DNA from: an uncultured SAR86 cluster bacterium
Lineage (GTDB): Bacteria > Pseudomonadota > Gammaproteobacteria > Magnimaribacterales > D2472
Reading direction: 5' to 3'
Length of the DNA: 64,000 bases
Assembly (NCBI GenBank): GCA_902602595.1
Contig: CACKRJ010000001.1
Location: 186,001 to 250,000, forward strand
In this document: piece by piece, positions 36,306-45,180 of the stretch
How the letters are laid out: every line of letters starts with the position of its first letter
How positions within the stretch are numbered: the stretch's first letter is position 1
Made by a program: the position numbers and the translations under genes
The notes under the pieces: generated by a model
Told to the model about the DNA's origin: nothing
What the model saw: the letters and a program-made list of their open reading frames with translations, nothing else
Database searches by the model: none

Positions 36306-37426
36306 TATGCAAACCTCTCATTCAATATCTTTCCATCATAGGCAAGAACACTGCTTTGTATAACTTCATCATCAAAATCAAAATTTATTTGAGAGGATTC
36401 TTCATTATAAAAATCAGTAACCCAGTTAATAATATTATTTGAAAGAGCAAAGGAGGCATGGCTTGATACCTTGGAAGCTAAATAAGAAACTCCTACCACC
36501 TTAACTCCATTAACATCAATAACCTCATCTACCACAGAGCCTTCAACATTGCCTCCAGTTTCTACTGCCATATCGAGAATAACGCTACCAGGTTTCATTT
36601 TTTTAATGGTGCTCGCATCAATGATTTTGGGCGCAGGTCTGCCGAATATTTGAGCGGTTGTAATAACTATGTCTGATCGTTCACATACTTGGCTTTGTAG
36701 ATCTTTTTGCTTTGCTATCTGCTCAGGGGTAAGTTCTTTTGCATAACCTTGATCGGTTTGACCTGTATCTCCTAAATCAATTTTGACAAACTTTGCACCA
36801 AGAGATTTAACCTGCTCTTCAACAACATCACGCGTGTCAAAAGCTTCAACTCTGGCACCCAATCTTTTTGCAGTTGCAATAGCTTGCAGGCCAGCAACCC
36901 CAACACCAATTACAAATACCTTAGCTGGTTTAAGTGTTCCGGCTGCTGTCATCATCATGGGAAGAGCAGAAGATAGATGTTGAGCAGCCTCTAGAACTGC
37001 TACATATCCAGCAAGATTGGCTTGAGAGCTCAGTACATCCATTTTTTGAGCTCTAGTTATCCTAGGTATAAATTCCATACTTACTATGTTAATTCTTGAC
37101 TGGTTTAAGGCTTTAAGTTCATCACCAGCATAAAAGGGATTAACCATACCCAGAACTGTTGACCCAGGCTGCACTTTAACTGCTTCATCTAAACTTAAAG
37201 AAGTTGGGGTAATTATAAGGTTGCCTCGCGACAAGCATTCGTCCCTGGATAAAGCTTTCAAACCCATATTAGTAAATGTTTTGTCAGAAATATTGATTCC
37301 ATTACCTATGCCTGACTCAAACGAAAAAGTTACACCTTGCAAGACTGAGATCTTTTCAACTGTGTCAGGATGAATTACCGAACGGTGATCTCTAGAATCG
37401 GGAGATTTTAAAGCAACTATATGCAT
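36305..37426 (-). CDS. pntAA: NAD(P) transhydrogenase subunit alpha, NAD-binding part
   Basis: Soluble domain I that binds NAD(H), 373 aa, related to alanine dehydrogenase. ESGIGNGINISD near residue 38 and the Rossmann motif VFVIGVGVAGLQAIATAKRLG near residue 170 are present, followed by VEAFDTRDVVEEQV. It leads the pntAA-pntAB-pntB unit, with a candidate promoter 27-56 nt upstream of its ATG. Confidence 0.95.
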   Translation of the reverse strand: MHIVALKSPDSRDHRSVIHPDTVEKISVLQGVTFSFESGIGNGINISDKTFTNMGLKALSRDECLSRGNLIITPTSLSLDEAVKVQPGSTVLGMVNPFYAGDELKALNQSRINIVSMEFIPRITRAQKMDVLSSQANLAGYVAVLEAAQHLSSALPMMMTAAGTLKPAKVFVIGVGVAGLQAIATAKRLGARVEAFDTRDVVEEQVKSLGAKFVKIDLGDTGQTDQGYAKELTPEQIAKQKDLQSQVCERSDIVITTAQIFGRPAPKIIDASTIKKMKPGSVILDMAVETGGNVEGSVVDEVIDVNGVKVVGVSYLASKVSSHASFALSNNIINWVTDFYNEESSQINFDFDDEVIQSSVLAYDGKILNERFA

Positions 37427-37453
37427 AAAATTATTTATAAAAACTTGTAGTAC

Positions 37454-37482
37454 ATTGCAAATTATTTAGAGGTTATTGTCAA
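37454..37482 (-). promoter_or_regulatory. candidate sigma70 promoter for the pnt operon
   Basis: On the minus strand a perfect -35 TTGACA (37482-37477) is followed after 17 nt by TGCAAT (37459-37454), a 4/6 match to the -10 consensus. It lies 28 nt before the pntAA start. The spacing and perfect -35 support it; the -10 is weak. Confidence 0.45.
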
Positions 37483-37527
37483 TATTTAAAAAAATCCTTT
37501 AAAAAATAGTTTTTTACGTGATTAATA

Positions 37528-37544
37528 TTGTAGCGATACTACAA
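37528..37544. promoter_or_regulatory. inverted repeat between SDR gene and pnt operon
   Basis: Arms TTGTAG and CTACAA are separated by 5 nt, about 46 nt upstream of the candidate pnt -35 and 17 nt after the SDR stop. It has no T-run typical of a strong terminator. It could be an activator site for pnt or a weak hairpin ending the SDR transcript. Confidence 0.3.
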
Positions 37545-37560
37545 AAAGTTATAAATTTAA

Positions 37561-38325
37561 CTATAAGTTCAAGCTAACTCCGCCGTCTACTGTAACTAGC
37601 TGACCAGTCATTAACTCGCTCTTTTCTATTAAACTAACTATCACTTCAGCTATAGATTCTGGGGAACATGTTTTTCGGAGAGGGGCTGTATTTTGAATGT
37701 GCTGCTTTGTTCCCTTATACATTTCATTGCCCATACCTTTTTTTAACCACTCTCCTTCAATGAATCCGGGGCAAACGGCATTTACTCGGATTGGTCCTAA
37801 GTTCCTTGCCATAGATAAGGTCATTGTATTTAATGCGCCTTTTGAGGAAGCGTATGCAACTGAACTGCCTATCCCCTTTATTCCTGCAATGGATGAGATA
37901 TTTACAATACATGGATTTGCACTTTTTAGTAAATGCTCTTTTGCTGCTTTAACCATCTGAAATGGTCCCACAACATTAACAGCATAGATTCGCTGAAAAT
38001 CTTCTGCATCAAGGCTATTGAGATCAGAGTGATCCCAGGCAAATTTAGTAGTTCCAGCATTATTGATAAGAGTGTCAATCCTGCCCCATAGTTCGATAGC
38101 TTTATTAATGGTTGCGATACAGTCTGAATCATTTGAAACATCAGCTTGTAATGCATGTACCTGTGCAGATTTATTTGAACAACTTTTAGCTACTTTATCT
38201 GCCTCTGCAATTGAAGAGGAGCATGTGATTAGTACATTCCAACCATTTTCAGAAAGCATTTTTGCCGTTGCAGCACCCACTCCTCGGCTTCCCCCGGTAA
38301 CAATAGCAACTGGATTATCTGACAT
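37561..38325 (-). CDS. short-chain dehydrogenase/reductase, FabG-like
   Basis: NAD(P)-dependent oxidoreductase of the classical SDR family, 254 aa. The cofactor motif is TGGSRGVGAAT at residues 9-19, NNAG occurs near residue 88, and the catalytic Ser-Tyr-Lys lie in NISSIAGIKG and AYASSKGAL. C-terminal TGQLVTVDGGVSL is typical of FabG-type reductases. AAGGAAG sits about 8 nt before the ATG. The gene is alone between pnt and the divergent ubiG, so the context does not show its substrate. Confidence 0.85.
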   Translation of the reverse strand: MSDNPVAIVTGGSRGVGAATAKMLSENGWNVLITCSSSIAEADKVAKSCSNKSAQVHALQADVSNDSDCIATINKAIELWGRIDTLINNAGTTKFAWDHSDLNSLDAEDFQRIYAVNVVGPFQMVKAAKEHLLKSANPCIVNISSIAGIKGIGSSVAYASSKGALNTMTLSMARNLGPIRVNAVCPGFIEGEWLKKGMGNEMYKGTKQHIQNTAPLRKTCSPESIAEVIVSLIEKSELMTGQLVTVDGGVSLNL

Positions 38326-38412
38326 AGTGTTAGCTTCCTTTTATAAAAAATAATAAACTTACCTATTCTTGCATGCAATGATGTAATCTGCCACCTTAAA
38401 GAAATAGTGTTT

Positions 38413-39114
38413 ATGACTCAAAATATTGATCAAAATGAAGTTAATAAATTTGCTGAAATAGCAGATAATTGGTGGGATCCAACCGGTGACTTTAAACCCT
38501 TGCATGTGATCAATCCCCTTCGTGCAGACTACATTGATCAAAAATCATCTGTAAAGGGTTTAAAAGTTTTGGATGTCGGCTGCGGTGGAGGTCTTTTGGC
38601 GGAGGCTCTTGATTCAAAGGGTGCTCAAGTAACTGCTATTGATGTAACGGAGGCTAATATTGGAGTTGCTGAACTGCATGCAAAAAAGATGCAAGTAAAT
38701 ATCGATTACAGATTAACAACTGCTGAAGAATTGGTAAAAAAGGAAAGGGAGTCTTTTGATATAGTTGCCTGCCTAGAAGTAATTGAGCACGTACCTGATC
38801 CAGGTAAGCTTATCAGAGCATGCTCTGACCTTCTAAAACCAAATGGCGAAATGTTTCTTTCTACTTTAAATAGAAATCCAAGGTCCTTTGTTACAGCAAT
38901 TGTTGGTGCAGAATATATTTTCAATGTATTGCCCAAAGGAACTCATGAGTGGAACAAATTTATTAAGCCATCAGAATTAGAGAGGTATATGCGAGATGCT
39001 GGCATAAAATTAATTGAAAGCAAGGGGCTGTTTTACAATCCTATTTTCCATACTGCAAATTTGAATAATGATCTTGGGGTGAACTATATGATGTATGGAT
39101 CTAAAAATGCCTAA
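38413..39114 (+). CDS. ubiG: ubiquinone biosynthesis O-methyltransferase
   Basis: SAM-dependent enzyme that carries out both O-methylations in ubiquinone synthesis. It is 233 aa. IDQNEVNKF, WWDPTGDFKPLHVINPLR and the SAM motif VLDVGCGGGLLAE are diagnostic. I prefer ATG at 38413 (MTQNIDQNE), matching the family start; a GTG at 38407 is in frame. It is first in a three-gene unit with a HAD phosphatase and an SDR, the same order as near mupP in Pseudomonas. Confidence 0.95.
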   Translation: MTQNIDQNEVNKFAEIADNWWDPTGDFKPLHVINPLRADYIDQKSSVKGLKVLDVGCGGGLLAEALDSKGAQVTAIDVTEANIGVAELHAKKMQVNIDYRLTTAEELVKKERESFDIVACLEVIEHVPDPGKLIRACSDLLKPNGEMFLSTLNRNPRSFVTAIVGAEYIFNVLPKGTHEWNKFIKPSELERYMRDAGIKLIESKGLFYNPIFHTANLNNDLGVNYMMYGSKNA

Positions 39115-39757
39115 AGGAGTGTTATTTGATCTTGATGGCACTCTTTTAGATTCAGCGCCTGACTTTATAGCCAGCTTAGACAATCTTCTTACAAAACATA
39201 ATAAGCCCAAACTTGATCCAGAAATAATTAGAAGCCATGTATCTGATGGAAGCTTGAAACTTACAAGTCTGGGTTTCAATATTGATATATCTGATAATCA
39301 GTGTGCGATTTTGAGAGATGAGCTATTGGAAGAATATGAATCAAATCTTTTGAAGCATGGAGGAGCTTTTGATGGAATTAAGGAGATGCTCGCTTCCTTG
39401 GAACAAGATAATATCCCTTATGGAATTGTAACTAATAAGCCTTTTCGTTTTGCTAAGCCCATATTAATGAATGAGATTGCATTTAAAAATTGTAAGACCC
39501 TCATATGTCCTGATCATTTAAATGCTATTAAACCAGATCCAGAAGGAATTTTAAGAGGCTGCAAAGATTTAGGGCTGCGCCCCGCTGAATGCATTTATGT
39601 TGGTGATCATGAAAAAGATCTTGAAGCAGGTATAAACGCAGGGACACAAGTTATTGCTTGTTATTTTGGGTATTCACTTAAAGCTAGTGATCACAAGGAA
39701 CATATTCATGGGGCACATCATCCAGATGAATTATATGAATTAATTTTACGACTATAA
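39095..39757 (+). CDS. HAD-family phosphatase, Gph/MupP type
   Basis: Haloacid dehalogenase superfamily phosphatase, 220 aa. Motif I FDLDGTLLDS, motif II VTNKP, motif III KPDPEGI and motif IV GDHEKDLEAG are all present, with a helical cap between I and II. The family includes phosphoglycolate phosphatase (Gph) and MupP, which dephosphorylates N-acetylmuramate 6-phosphate in wall recycling. The ubiG-phosphatase-SDR order favours MupP, but AmgK/MurU partners are not in the window. An internal ATG at 39107 (MPKGVLFDL) could be the true start, with 8 nt overlap with ubiG instead of 20. Confidence 0.85.
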   Translation: MDLKMPKGVLFDLDGTLLDSAPDFIASLDNLLTKHNKPKLDPEIIRSHVSDGSLKLTSLGFNIDISDNQCAILRDELLEEYESNLLKHGGAFDGIKEMLASLEQDNIPYGIVTNKPFRFAKPILMNEIAFKNCKTLICPDHLNAIKPDPEGILRGCKDLGLRPAECIYVGDHEKDLEAGINAGTQVIACYFGYSLKASDHKEHIHGAHHPDELYELILRL

Positions 39758-39758
39758 A

Positions 39759-40505
39759 ATGAATCTTTTGAACAAGACAATACTTATAACTGGTGCATCA
39801 GATGGAATTGGTGAAGTTTTGGCAGTGGAATTTTCAAAACTAGGTTCTAATATTATTCTTCTGGGGAGAGATCCTTCAAAGTTAGATAAAGTCTATGATC
39901 GGCTTGATCAATCTTTTGGTTCTCAAAAACATTTAATCTTGCAGGCTGATCTTAATTTACTCAGCAATGAATCAGCTCATGAAATTTTAATAGCAATTAC
40001 AGAAGAATTTAATTGCTTGGATGGCATTATCCATAATGCTGCAATTTTAGGCACCATGACAACTTTAGAAAATTACGAATTATCAAAATGGGACGAAGTT
40101 TTAAATATTAATTTAAGGGCTCCTTTTCTATTGACTAAAACACTTAAATTAATACTTGAAGGCTCAACGTTGCCTAGAATTATTTTCACTTCTTCTGGCG
40201 TTGCAAATATTGGCAGGGCTTTTTGGGGTGCCTACTCAGTTTCAAAATTTGGCTTAAAAGGCTTAGCAGAAATATTTGCTAATGAGCTTGAAACAACCTC
40301 TTCTATCAAAGTCTTTAATTTTGATCCTGGAGCAACTCAAACAAAAATGAGGGCAACTGCAAGACCTGCCGAGGATCCAAAATCTATTAAAACTCCACAT
40401 GATCTAATAGATTGTTACTTATGGTTTTTTAGTGAAGAGAGCTCTAATTCAAAAGACAGGTACTTTGAATATGCTGATCTATCTAAGAAAGTGACTTCCA
40501 CATAA
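39759..40505 (+). CDS. short-chain dehydrogenase, YciK-like
   Basis: Classical SDR, 248 aa. TGASDGIGEVLAVEFSKLG is the NADP-binding segment. HNAAILG replaces the usual NNAG, as in YciK. The Ser and Tyr-Lys active-site residues lie in FTSSGVANIG and AYSVSKFGLKGL. The partner genes ubiG and the HAD phosphatase lie 1 nt upstream. Physiological substrate is unknown for this group. The 3' end overlaps the convergent glycosylase gene by 23 nt. Confidence 0.85.
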   Translation: MNLLNKTILITGASDGIGEVLAVEFSKLGSNIILLGRDPSKLDKVYDRLDQSFGSQKHLILQADLNLLSNESAHEILIAITEEFNCLDGIIHNAAILGTMTTLENYELSKWDEVLNINLRAPFLLTKTLKLILEGSTLPRIIFTSSGVANIGRAFWGAYSVSKFGLKGLAEIFANELETTSSIKVFNFDPGATQTKMRATARPAEDPKSIKTPHDLIDCYLWFFSEESSNSKDRYFEYADLSKKVTST

Positions 40506-41067
40506 GAAGACTTAAGTAAGTTCTCCACGGCCCAAAGGGCTCATAAAATTTTTCAGTCATTTCATGCTCGCTAAAAAAATATTCATGAGCATGCTTTATT
40601 CCAAGGTCATTGATAGGTATAACGTCTCTATCTCCTAAAAAAAATATCCTGGTCATGTGAACTGACCAGGGTCCAATTCCTTTATTTGAGATGAGCAATT
40701 CTTCAAATTCAATATTTGATAACTCTTTTAAATCACTTCGTTTCAATGAAGATAAATTTAAATTTTTGATCAAACCAATTACATAATTTGCTTTTGATTT
40801 TGATAGTCCTGCTGAACGTAATTCAGTTTCTAGATTTTGATAATTTGTATGAGCATTAATAATTGGATAAGCTCTAGACCAGATAGTTTTGGCTGCCTTT
40901 GTGGAAAGTTGCTGGCTAACAACAACTGATGAAAGGTATTCAACCAAGGGAAGTGGAGTTAGATTGATTTCAATTGGTTCAGAATTTTTAAGATATTCTG
41001 CGAATAAATTAAAGTTTTTTTCTATTGCAGTTTTTAGCAAAGCTTCATAAGCCTCATCACTTTCCAT
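40483..41067 (-). CDS. DNA-3-methyladenine glycosylase II-like (AlkA, HhH-GPD)
   Basis: Base-excision glycosylase that removes alkylated purines. It is 194 aa, about the size of the AlkA catalytic core without the N-terminal TBP-like domain. VVVSQQLSTKAAKTIW is the first HhH-GPD helix block, NKGIGPWSVHMTRIFFLG is the helix-hairpin-helix, and INDLGI carries the catalytic aspartate region. It overlaps rluB by 11 nt and the convergent SDR gene by 23 nt. Confidence 0.88.
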   Translation of the reverse strand: MESDEAYEALLKTAIEKNFNLFAEYLKNSEPIEINLTPLPLVEYLSSVVVSQQLSTKAAKTIWSRAYPIINAHTNYQNLETELRSAGLSKSKANYVIGLIKNLNLSSLKRSDLKELSNIEFEELLISNKGIGPWSVHMTRIFFLGDRDVIPINDLGIKHAHEYFFSEHEMTEKFYEPFGPWRTYLSLLMWKSLS

Positions 41068-41779
41068 AATTTTGTAATTCTTTAATTTGAGACTCGGTCA
41101 AGCTCATGCATGAGCCCTCCCTAAGAGTTGAAGGTAAAAATATCGGTCCAATCCTTACTCTTTTCAACCTACTAACTTCCAAATCTTGTGATTCAAAAAT
41201 TTTTCTAACTTCACGATTTTTTCCAGTAAGCATGCAAACTGAAAACCATTGATTTGAGCTTTGCTTTTCTCCCGGAACGATATCTGAAAATTTATATATT
41301 TCATTTTCAATTTTAACGCCTGATAACATATTCTTTTTCTTGTCTTCATTAAAATGTCCCCTGGCCCTAACAAGATACTCTCTGTCAATTTTAAAAGAGG
41401 GGTGCATCAGTTTATGGGCCATGTTTCCATCATTGGTAAATAGCATCAAGCCAGATGTATTGATGTCCAACCTTCCAACTGCAATCCATTCAGGTTCATT
41501 TTCAACTTTTGGTAAAAAATCAAATACAAGCTTAATTTTCTTTTCATCTTTCTTCGAAGACAATACTCCACGGGGTTTATTAAGCATGATTACTTTTAGT
41601 CTAGCAGTTTTCAAAACCACTCTTTGGCCATCAAAAATTATCTCATCAGTTTCAGAGACTTTAGTTCCTATAGTAGCAACTGCACCGTTAACATAGACTT
41701 TGCTTTCTTTAATTAGTTGCTCGCATGAGCGCCTTGAACCCAAACCGGCTTGAGCCAAGAATTTCTGCAATCGCAGCAT
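41057..41779 (-). CDS. rluB: 23S rRNA pseudouridine synthase B
   Basis: Converts a uridine in helix 89 region of 23S rRNA to pseudouridine (U2605 in E. coli). It is 240 aa. An S4 domain (RLQKFLAQAGLGSRRSCEQLI) is followed by the catalytic motif GRLDINTSGLMLFTNDG with the active-site Asp. NKPRGVL and NREVRKIF are RsuA/RluB family blocks. It is part of scpA-scpB-rluB, the usual order, lying 4 nt after scpB. RluE/RluF-type specificity cannot be fully excluded. Confidence 0.93.
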   Translation of the reverse strand: MLRLQKFLAQAGLGSRRSCEQLIKESKVYVNGAVATIGTKVSETDEIIFDGQRVVLKTARLKVIMLNKPRGVLSSKKDEKKIKLVFDFLPKVENEPEWIAVGRLDINTSGLMLFTNDGNMAHKLMHPSFKIDREYLVRARGHFNEDKKKNMLSGVKIENEIYKFSDIVPGEKQSSNQWFSVCMLTGKNREVRKIFESQDLEVSRLKRVRIGPIFLPSTLREGSCMSLTESQIKELQNYGK

Positions 41780-41783
41780 AAAG

Positions 41784-42347
41784 TTAGCCGGCTTCTAGTT
41801 GATCCAAAGCTTCTTTGGCAGGTAAAGCCTCAGGCAATGGAGGCAAATCATTGATTGATTTAAGGTTGAGATCATTTAGAAAATTTTTGGTTGTCTCATA
41901 CAAAGCAGGTCGTCCTGGAACATCACGATAGCCAGCTAATTTAATCCATTCCCTATCAAGCAATGATCTTATTATTTGAGTGCTAACAGTAACTCCTCTT
42001 ATATCCTCAATATCACCTCTGGTAACTGGTTGCTTATATGCTACGATTGATATGGTTTCCATTAATGCTTTGGAAAGTCTGTTGGATGTTTCATTCCATA
42101 GGGGATAAAGGCAATCACCAAAACTCTCTCTCACTTGCATTCTAAAACCTGAAGCAACCTCTTTAATTTCAATAGAGCTATTTGCATATCTTTCTTCTAA
42201 CGAATTTAGGGCAACTTTAATGCTGGGCAGGTCTAGTTCTATGTTCTGAGACTCCAAAAGTGTTTTAATCTCAGATAAGCGCATGGGTCTTCCCGCTCCG
42301 AATAGGATTGACTCGACAAGATTGGATAAGTTTTCAGAATTAGTCAT
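41784..42347 (-). CDS. scpB: segregation and condensation protein B
   Basis: Winged-helix subunit of the SMC-ScpAB complex, which organises the chromosome. It is 187 aa. VESILFGAGRPM at the N-terminus, LEERY, LMETISIVAYKQPVTRGDIEDIRGV and LAGYRDVPGRPALYETTKNFL are conserved ScpB blocks, forming two winged-helix domains. It starts 1 nt after the scpA stop. SMC itself is not in the window; gammaproteobacteria more often use MukBEF, so ScpAB here marks an SMC-type system. Confidence 0.95.
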   Translation of the reverse strand: MTNSENLSNLVESILFGAGRPMRLSEIKTLLESQNIELDLPSIKVALNSLEERYANSSIEIKEVASGFRMQVRESFGDCLYPLWNETSNRLSKALMETISIVAYKQPVTRGDIEDIRGVTVSTQIIRSLLDREWIKLAGYRDVPGRPALYETTKNFLNDLNLKSINDLPPLPEALPAKEALDQLEAG

Positions 42348-43142
42348 CTAGTGAATTCCTCGATTAGTTGATTTGAGATAAAGTTGATTAGAATCTTTAT
42401 TCTGTATTAGTTCAACATATCCGTCTTTGGCTAAATCCAATGAAGCTAATAAAGCAACAACGACTCCCTGCTTACCTTCTTTTTTGTAATATGTTTGAAA
42501 GAATTGGATTACATTTCTTTTTTTAAGAATCGATAAGATTAAGGCAACCCTTTCCTGAGTAGATAATTCTTCAAAATGAATTTCATGATGCGCAGAAAAT
42601 TTTGGTCGCGTAGTAACGTCGTGAAATATTGCTGCAATTTCATTGGGTGATATATCTAAAGATGATTCACGCTCTTTAAATCTTGGCAAAGATGTTGTTG
42701 CAAGAAAGAAATCTCTGTCTAATCTTGGTAGATTAGAAATAGATTCCGATGCGCTTTTATACCTTTGATATTCTTGCAGCCTCCGAATAAGCTCAGATCG
42801 TGGGTCTTGCTCTTCCTCTTCTTCCTCAGACTGAGGAATTAACATTCTGGACTTGATCTGCGCAAGAGTAGCAGCCATCACTAAATAATCAGCAGCAAGC
42901 TCTATCTTCAAAGCGTCCATCAATTCAATATATTGTATGTACTGATCCGTTATTTCAGAAATATCTAAATCTAAGATATCAATATCTTTCTTATGAATTA
43001 GGTAAAGCAATACATCCATTGGGCCAGAAAAATCCTCTAGATAGATTTCCAGAGCTTCTGGAGGAATAAATAAATCGTCAGGAAGTTGGGTTAAAGCTTC
43101 ACCTTTAAATTGTGGAAATTCTAGTTGCGCCTGAGACTTCAT
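42348..43142 (-). CDS. scpA: segregation and condensation protein A
   Basis: Kleisin that bridges the SMC heads. It is 264 aa. The N-terminal FSGPMDVLLYLIHKKDIDILDLDI, the YLVMAATLAQIKSRMLIP helix near residue 85-105 with the acidic stretch after it, and a C-terminal winged helix (RVALILSILKKRN onwards) fit the family. A TATAAT-like -10 (minus strand, 43174-43169) lies 27-32 nt upstream of the ATG without a clear -35. Confidence 0.95.
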   Translation of the reverse strand: MKSQAQLEFPQFKGEALTQLPDDLFIPPEALEIYLEDFSGPMDVLLYLIHKKDIDILDLDISEITDQYIQYIELMDALKIELAADYLVMAATLAQIKSRMLIPQSEEEEEEQDPRSELIRRLQEYQRYKSASESISNLPRLDRDFFLATTSLPRFKERESSLDISPNEIAAIFHDVTTRPKFSAHHEIHFEELSTQERVALILSILKKRNVIQFFQTYYKKEGKQGVVVALLASLDLAKDGYVELIQNKDSNQLYLKSTNRGIH

Positions 43143-43308
43143 AAGTTTAATTTATACAAGATGCTGTAATTATAAGTCCTTTTTAACACAACATCTTGTG
43201 ATTTTGCATAAAAATATTGATTTGGAAGATTTTTACTTGGCTTGAAAAAGAAATAATAAGATCAGTGAAAACCTATTTTTTTAATTAAATTGCATTAATA
43301 TTTGATGC

Positions 43309-44361
43309 ATGGAATCTATTTACCACACAGACAATACAAGAATTGTTGAAAAGTTTGATCTTATTACGCCTAATGACGTAATTTCTGAATATCCTCTTAC
43401 TGATGAAATTTCAAAACTAGTTTATGGAACAAGGAATGAGGCTAGTCAAATACTTCATGGGAAAGATGACAGAATAATTGTTGTGTGTGGTCCATGCTCA
43501 ATTCACGACCCAGAGTCTGCTCTTGAATACGCCCACCTGTTAAAAGAGGCTAGAGACTCATTAAATACTAATTTACTTATCATTATGAGAGTGTATTTTG
43601 AAAAACCAAGAACAACTGTAGGTTGGAAAGGTTTGATTAATGATCCAGATATCAATGAGAGCTATGATGCAAATAAGGGCTTGATGTTAGCTAGAAAAAT
43701 TCTCAGAGACGTAACTGCAATAGGGCTTCCAGTTGGAACAGAATTTTTAGATCCAATTTCACCTCAATATGTTGCAGATCTTATTTCTTGGGGAGCCATA
43801 GGTGCTAGAACTGCAGAGAGTCAATCGCATAGAGAGCTAGCCTCTGGTCTCTCATGCCCAATTGGTATCAAGAATGGGACAACTGGTGCATTAAAACCAG
43901 CAATTGATGGCATTCAAGCTGCAAATCATCCACATGTATTTTTTTCTAACACAAAAGATGGACGTGTCTCAATATATAAAACCTCCGGAAATTCAGACTC
44001 ACATATTATTTTAAGAGGTGGAAAAGAGCCTAATTTTGGCTCAGAAGCAATTCAACAAACTTTAACAGCATTAGTGGAGGCTGATGTAAATGACTCCATT
44101 ATGGTTGATGCAAGTCATGGAAATAGCCAAAAACAATTTAAAAAACAAATTGATGTTGTAAATGATCTGGCTACACAAATTTCAGCAGGCAACCAAAGTT
44201 TAAGAGGTCTGATGATCGAAAGTCATTTAGTTGAGGGCAATCAAAGTATCACAGAAAGCCTCACTTACGGTCAAAGTATTACAGATGCATGCATGAATTG
44301 GGATGATACCCTTAACTGCCTTAACGTAATCAGCGAAGCTGTTGAAAAGAGGCGAGGATAA
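43309..44361 (+). CDS. aroG: 3-deoxy-7-phosphoheptulonate (DAHP) synthase, type I
   Basis: First step of the shikimate pathway, joining PEP and erythrose 4-phosphate. It is 350 aa. VCGPCSIHDPESALEYA has the metal-binding cysteine, MRVYFEKPRTTVGWKGLINDP is split across the substrate loop, and GARTAESQSHRELASGLSCP, IMVDASHGNS and GLMIESHLVEGNQ give further metal and PEP ligands. AroG, AroF and AroH forms cannot be told apart with certainty. No clear ribosome-binding site precedes the ATG. Confidence 0.96.
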   Translation: MESIYHTDNTRIVEKFDLITPNDVISEYPLTDEISKLVYGTRNEASQILHGKDDRIIVVCGPCSIHDPESALEYAHLLKEARDSLNTNLLIIMRVYFEKPRTTVGWKGLINDPDINESYDANKGLMLARKILRDVTAIGLPVGTEFLDPISPQYVADLISWGAIGARTAESQSHRELASGLSCPIGIKNGTTGALKPAIDGIQAANHPHVFFSNTKDGRVSIYKTSGNSDSHIILRGGKEPNFGSEAIQQTLTALVEADVNDSIMVDASHGNSQKQFKKQIDVVNDLATQISAGNQSLRGLMIESHLVEGNQSITESLTYGQSITDACMNWDDTLNCLNVISEAVEKRRG

Positions 44362-45180
44362 TTGAAAGAAGACTTATTTACTTTCTCTATTCAAGAAGCA
44401 GAAACATTAGGCATAGAATGTGCTGTTGTTCTGGCTGCTGCTAAAACAATAAAAACTGACTTATGTACACCAAGCGAAATAGCAAAAAACCTTAAAGAGA
44501 AAATTTCTTTTTTAGAGAGCGAGGAAATCCTTCAACATATAAAGAGATTAATTAATCTAAAATTAATCCCTTCAGAAGTGGTCTCCAAAAAAAATGAGCC
44601 TTCTCAAAATAAAAATCTTTATTCTTTAAAGCTACCTTCCAATAATCTCAATGCCGGAAAAAGAAAGCTTGATTACTCTTGGGCCCCTTCTATTCAAGCA
44701 TTTGAAGTCTTGGGTATGGGCAAGATTAATAAAGAATTTGTTGAGAGTAAAGTGAATGAGTTCAAAATGTATTGGCTAGAAAAAAATCAAGTTAGAGATA
44801 ACTGGAATGTGCTATTTGTAGATTTTATACGTAGAGAATGGGTTAAAGAAAACTCTGAAAATAAGGGTTTGCCTGTCTGTATCGACGAAAACTGGTTACC
44901 TTCTTCTGATGCTTTTGATATTTTAGAATTAGCTAATGTTTCAAAAAATGATGCATTAAAATATTTGAAGGAGTTTATACTCTACTGGAAAGAAAATGGA
45001 ACCGCTTTGAAGTCTTGGAACTCAAAATTTGTTGATTTTGTTAAACGCAAAGAATTGATAGGTTCATATGAAGAAAAAAATGACAAAAAAACTTACAGAC
45101 ATAATGAACCAGGAGAGTTTTCTCAAAAGTTCAAAGACAGAACAAAAGATGACTCCTGGGCAGAAAATCTCGAGCTCTGA
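44362..45180 (+). CDS. DnaT-domain replication protein, candidate partner of lambda-P-like loader (DopC-like)
   Basis: Predicted primosomal/helicase-loading accessory protein, 272 aa. An N-terminal region (about residues 1-75) looks like a winged helix (TPSEIAKNLKEKI, then IKRLINLKLIP). Two DnaT-type repeats follow: about 106-157 (WAPSIQAFEVLG ... DNWNVLFVDFIRREW) and about 178-230 (WLPSSDAFDILE ... FILYWKENG ... SWNSKFVDFVKR). Starts at TTG at 44362, just after the aroG stop, with GAGG 5 nt before. Its end overlaps the next gene by 113 nt. Domain match is by pattern recognition; the role is inference from the partner. Confidence 0.75.
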   Translation: MKEDLFTFSIQEAETLGIECAVVLAAAKTIKTDLCTPSEIAKNLKEKISFLESEEILQHIKRLINLKLIPSEVVSKKNEPSQNKNLYSLKLPSNNLNAGKRKLDYSWAPSIQAFEVLGMGKINKEFVESKVNEFKMYWLEKNQVRDNWNVLFVDFIRREWVKENSENKGLPVCIDENWLPSSDAFDILELANVSKNDALKYLKEFILYWKENGTALKSWNSKFVDFVKRKELIGSYEEKNDKKTYRHNEPGEFSQKFKDRTKDDSWAENLEL

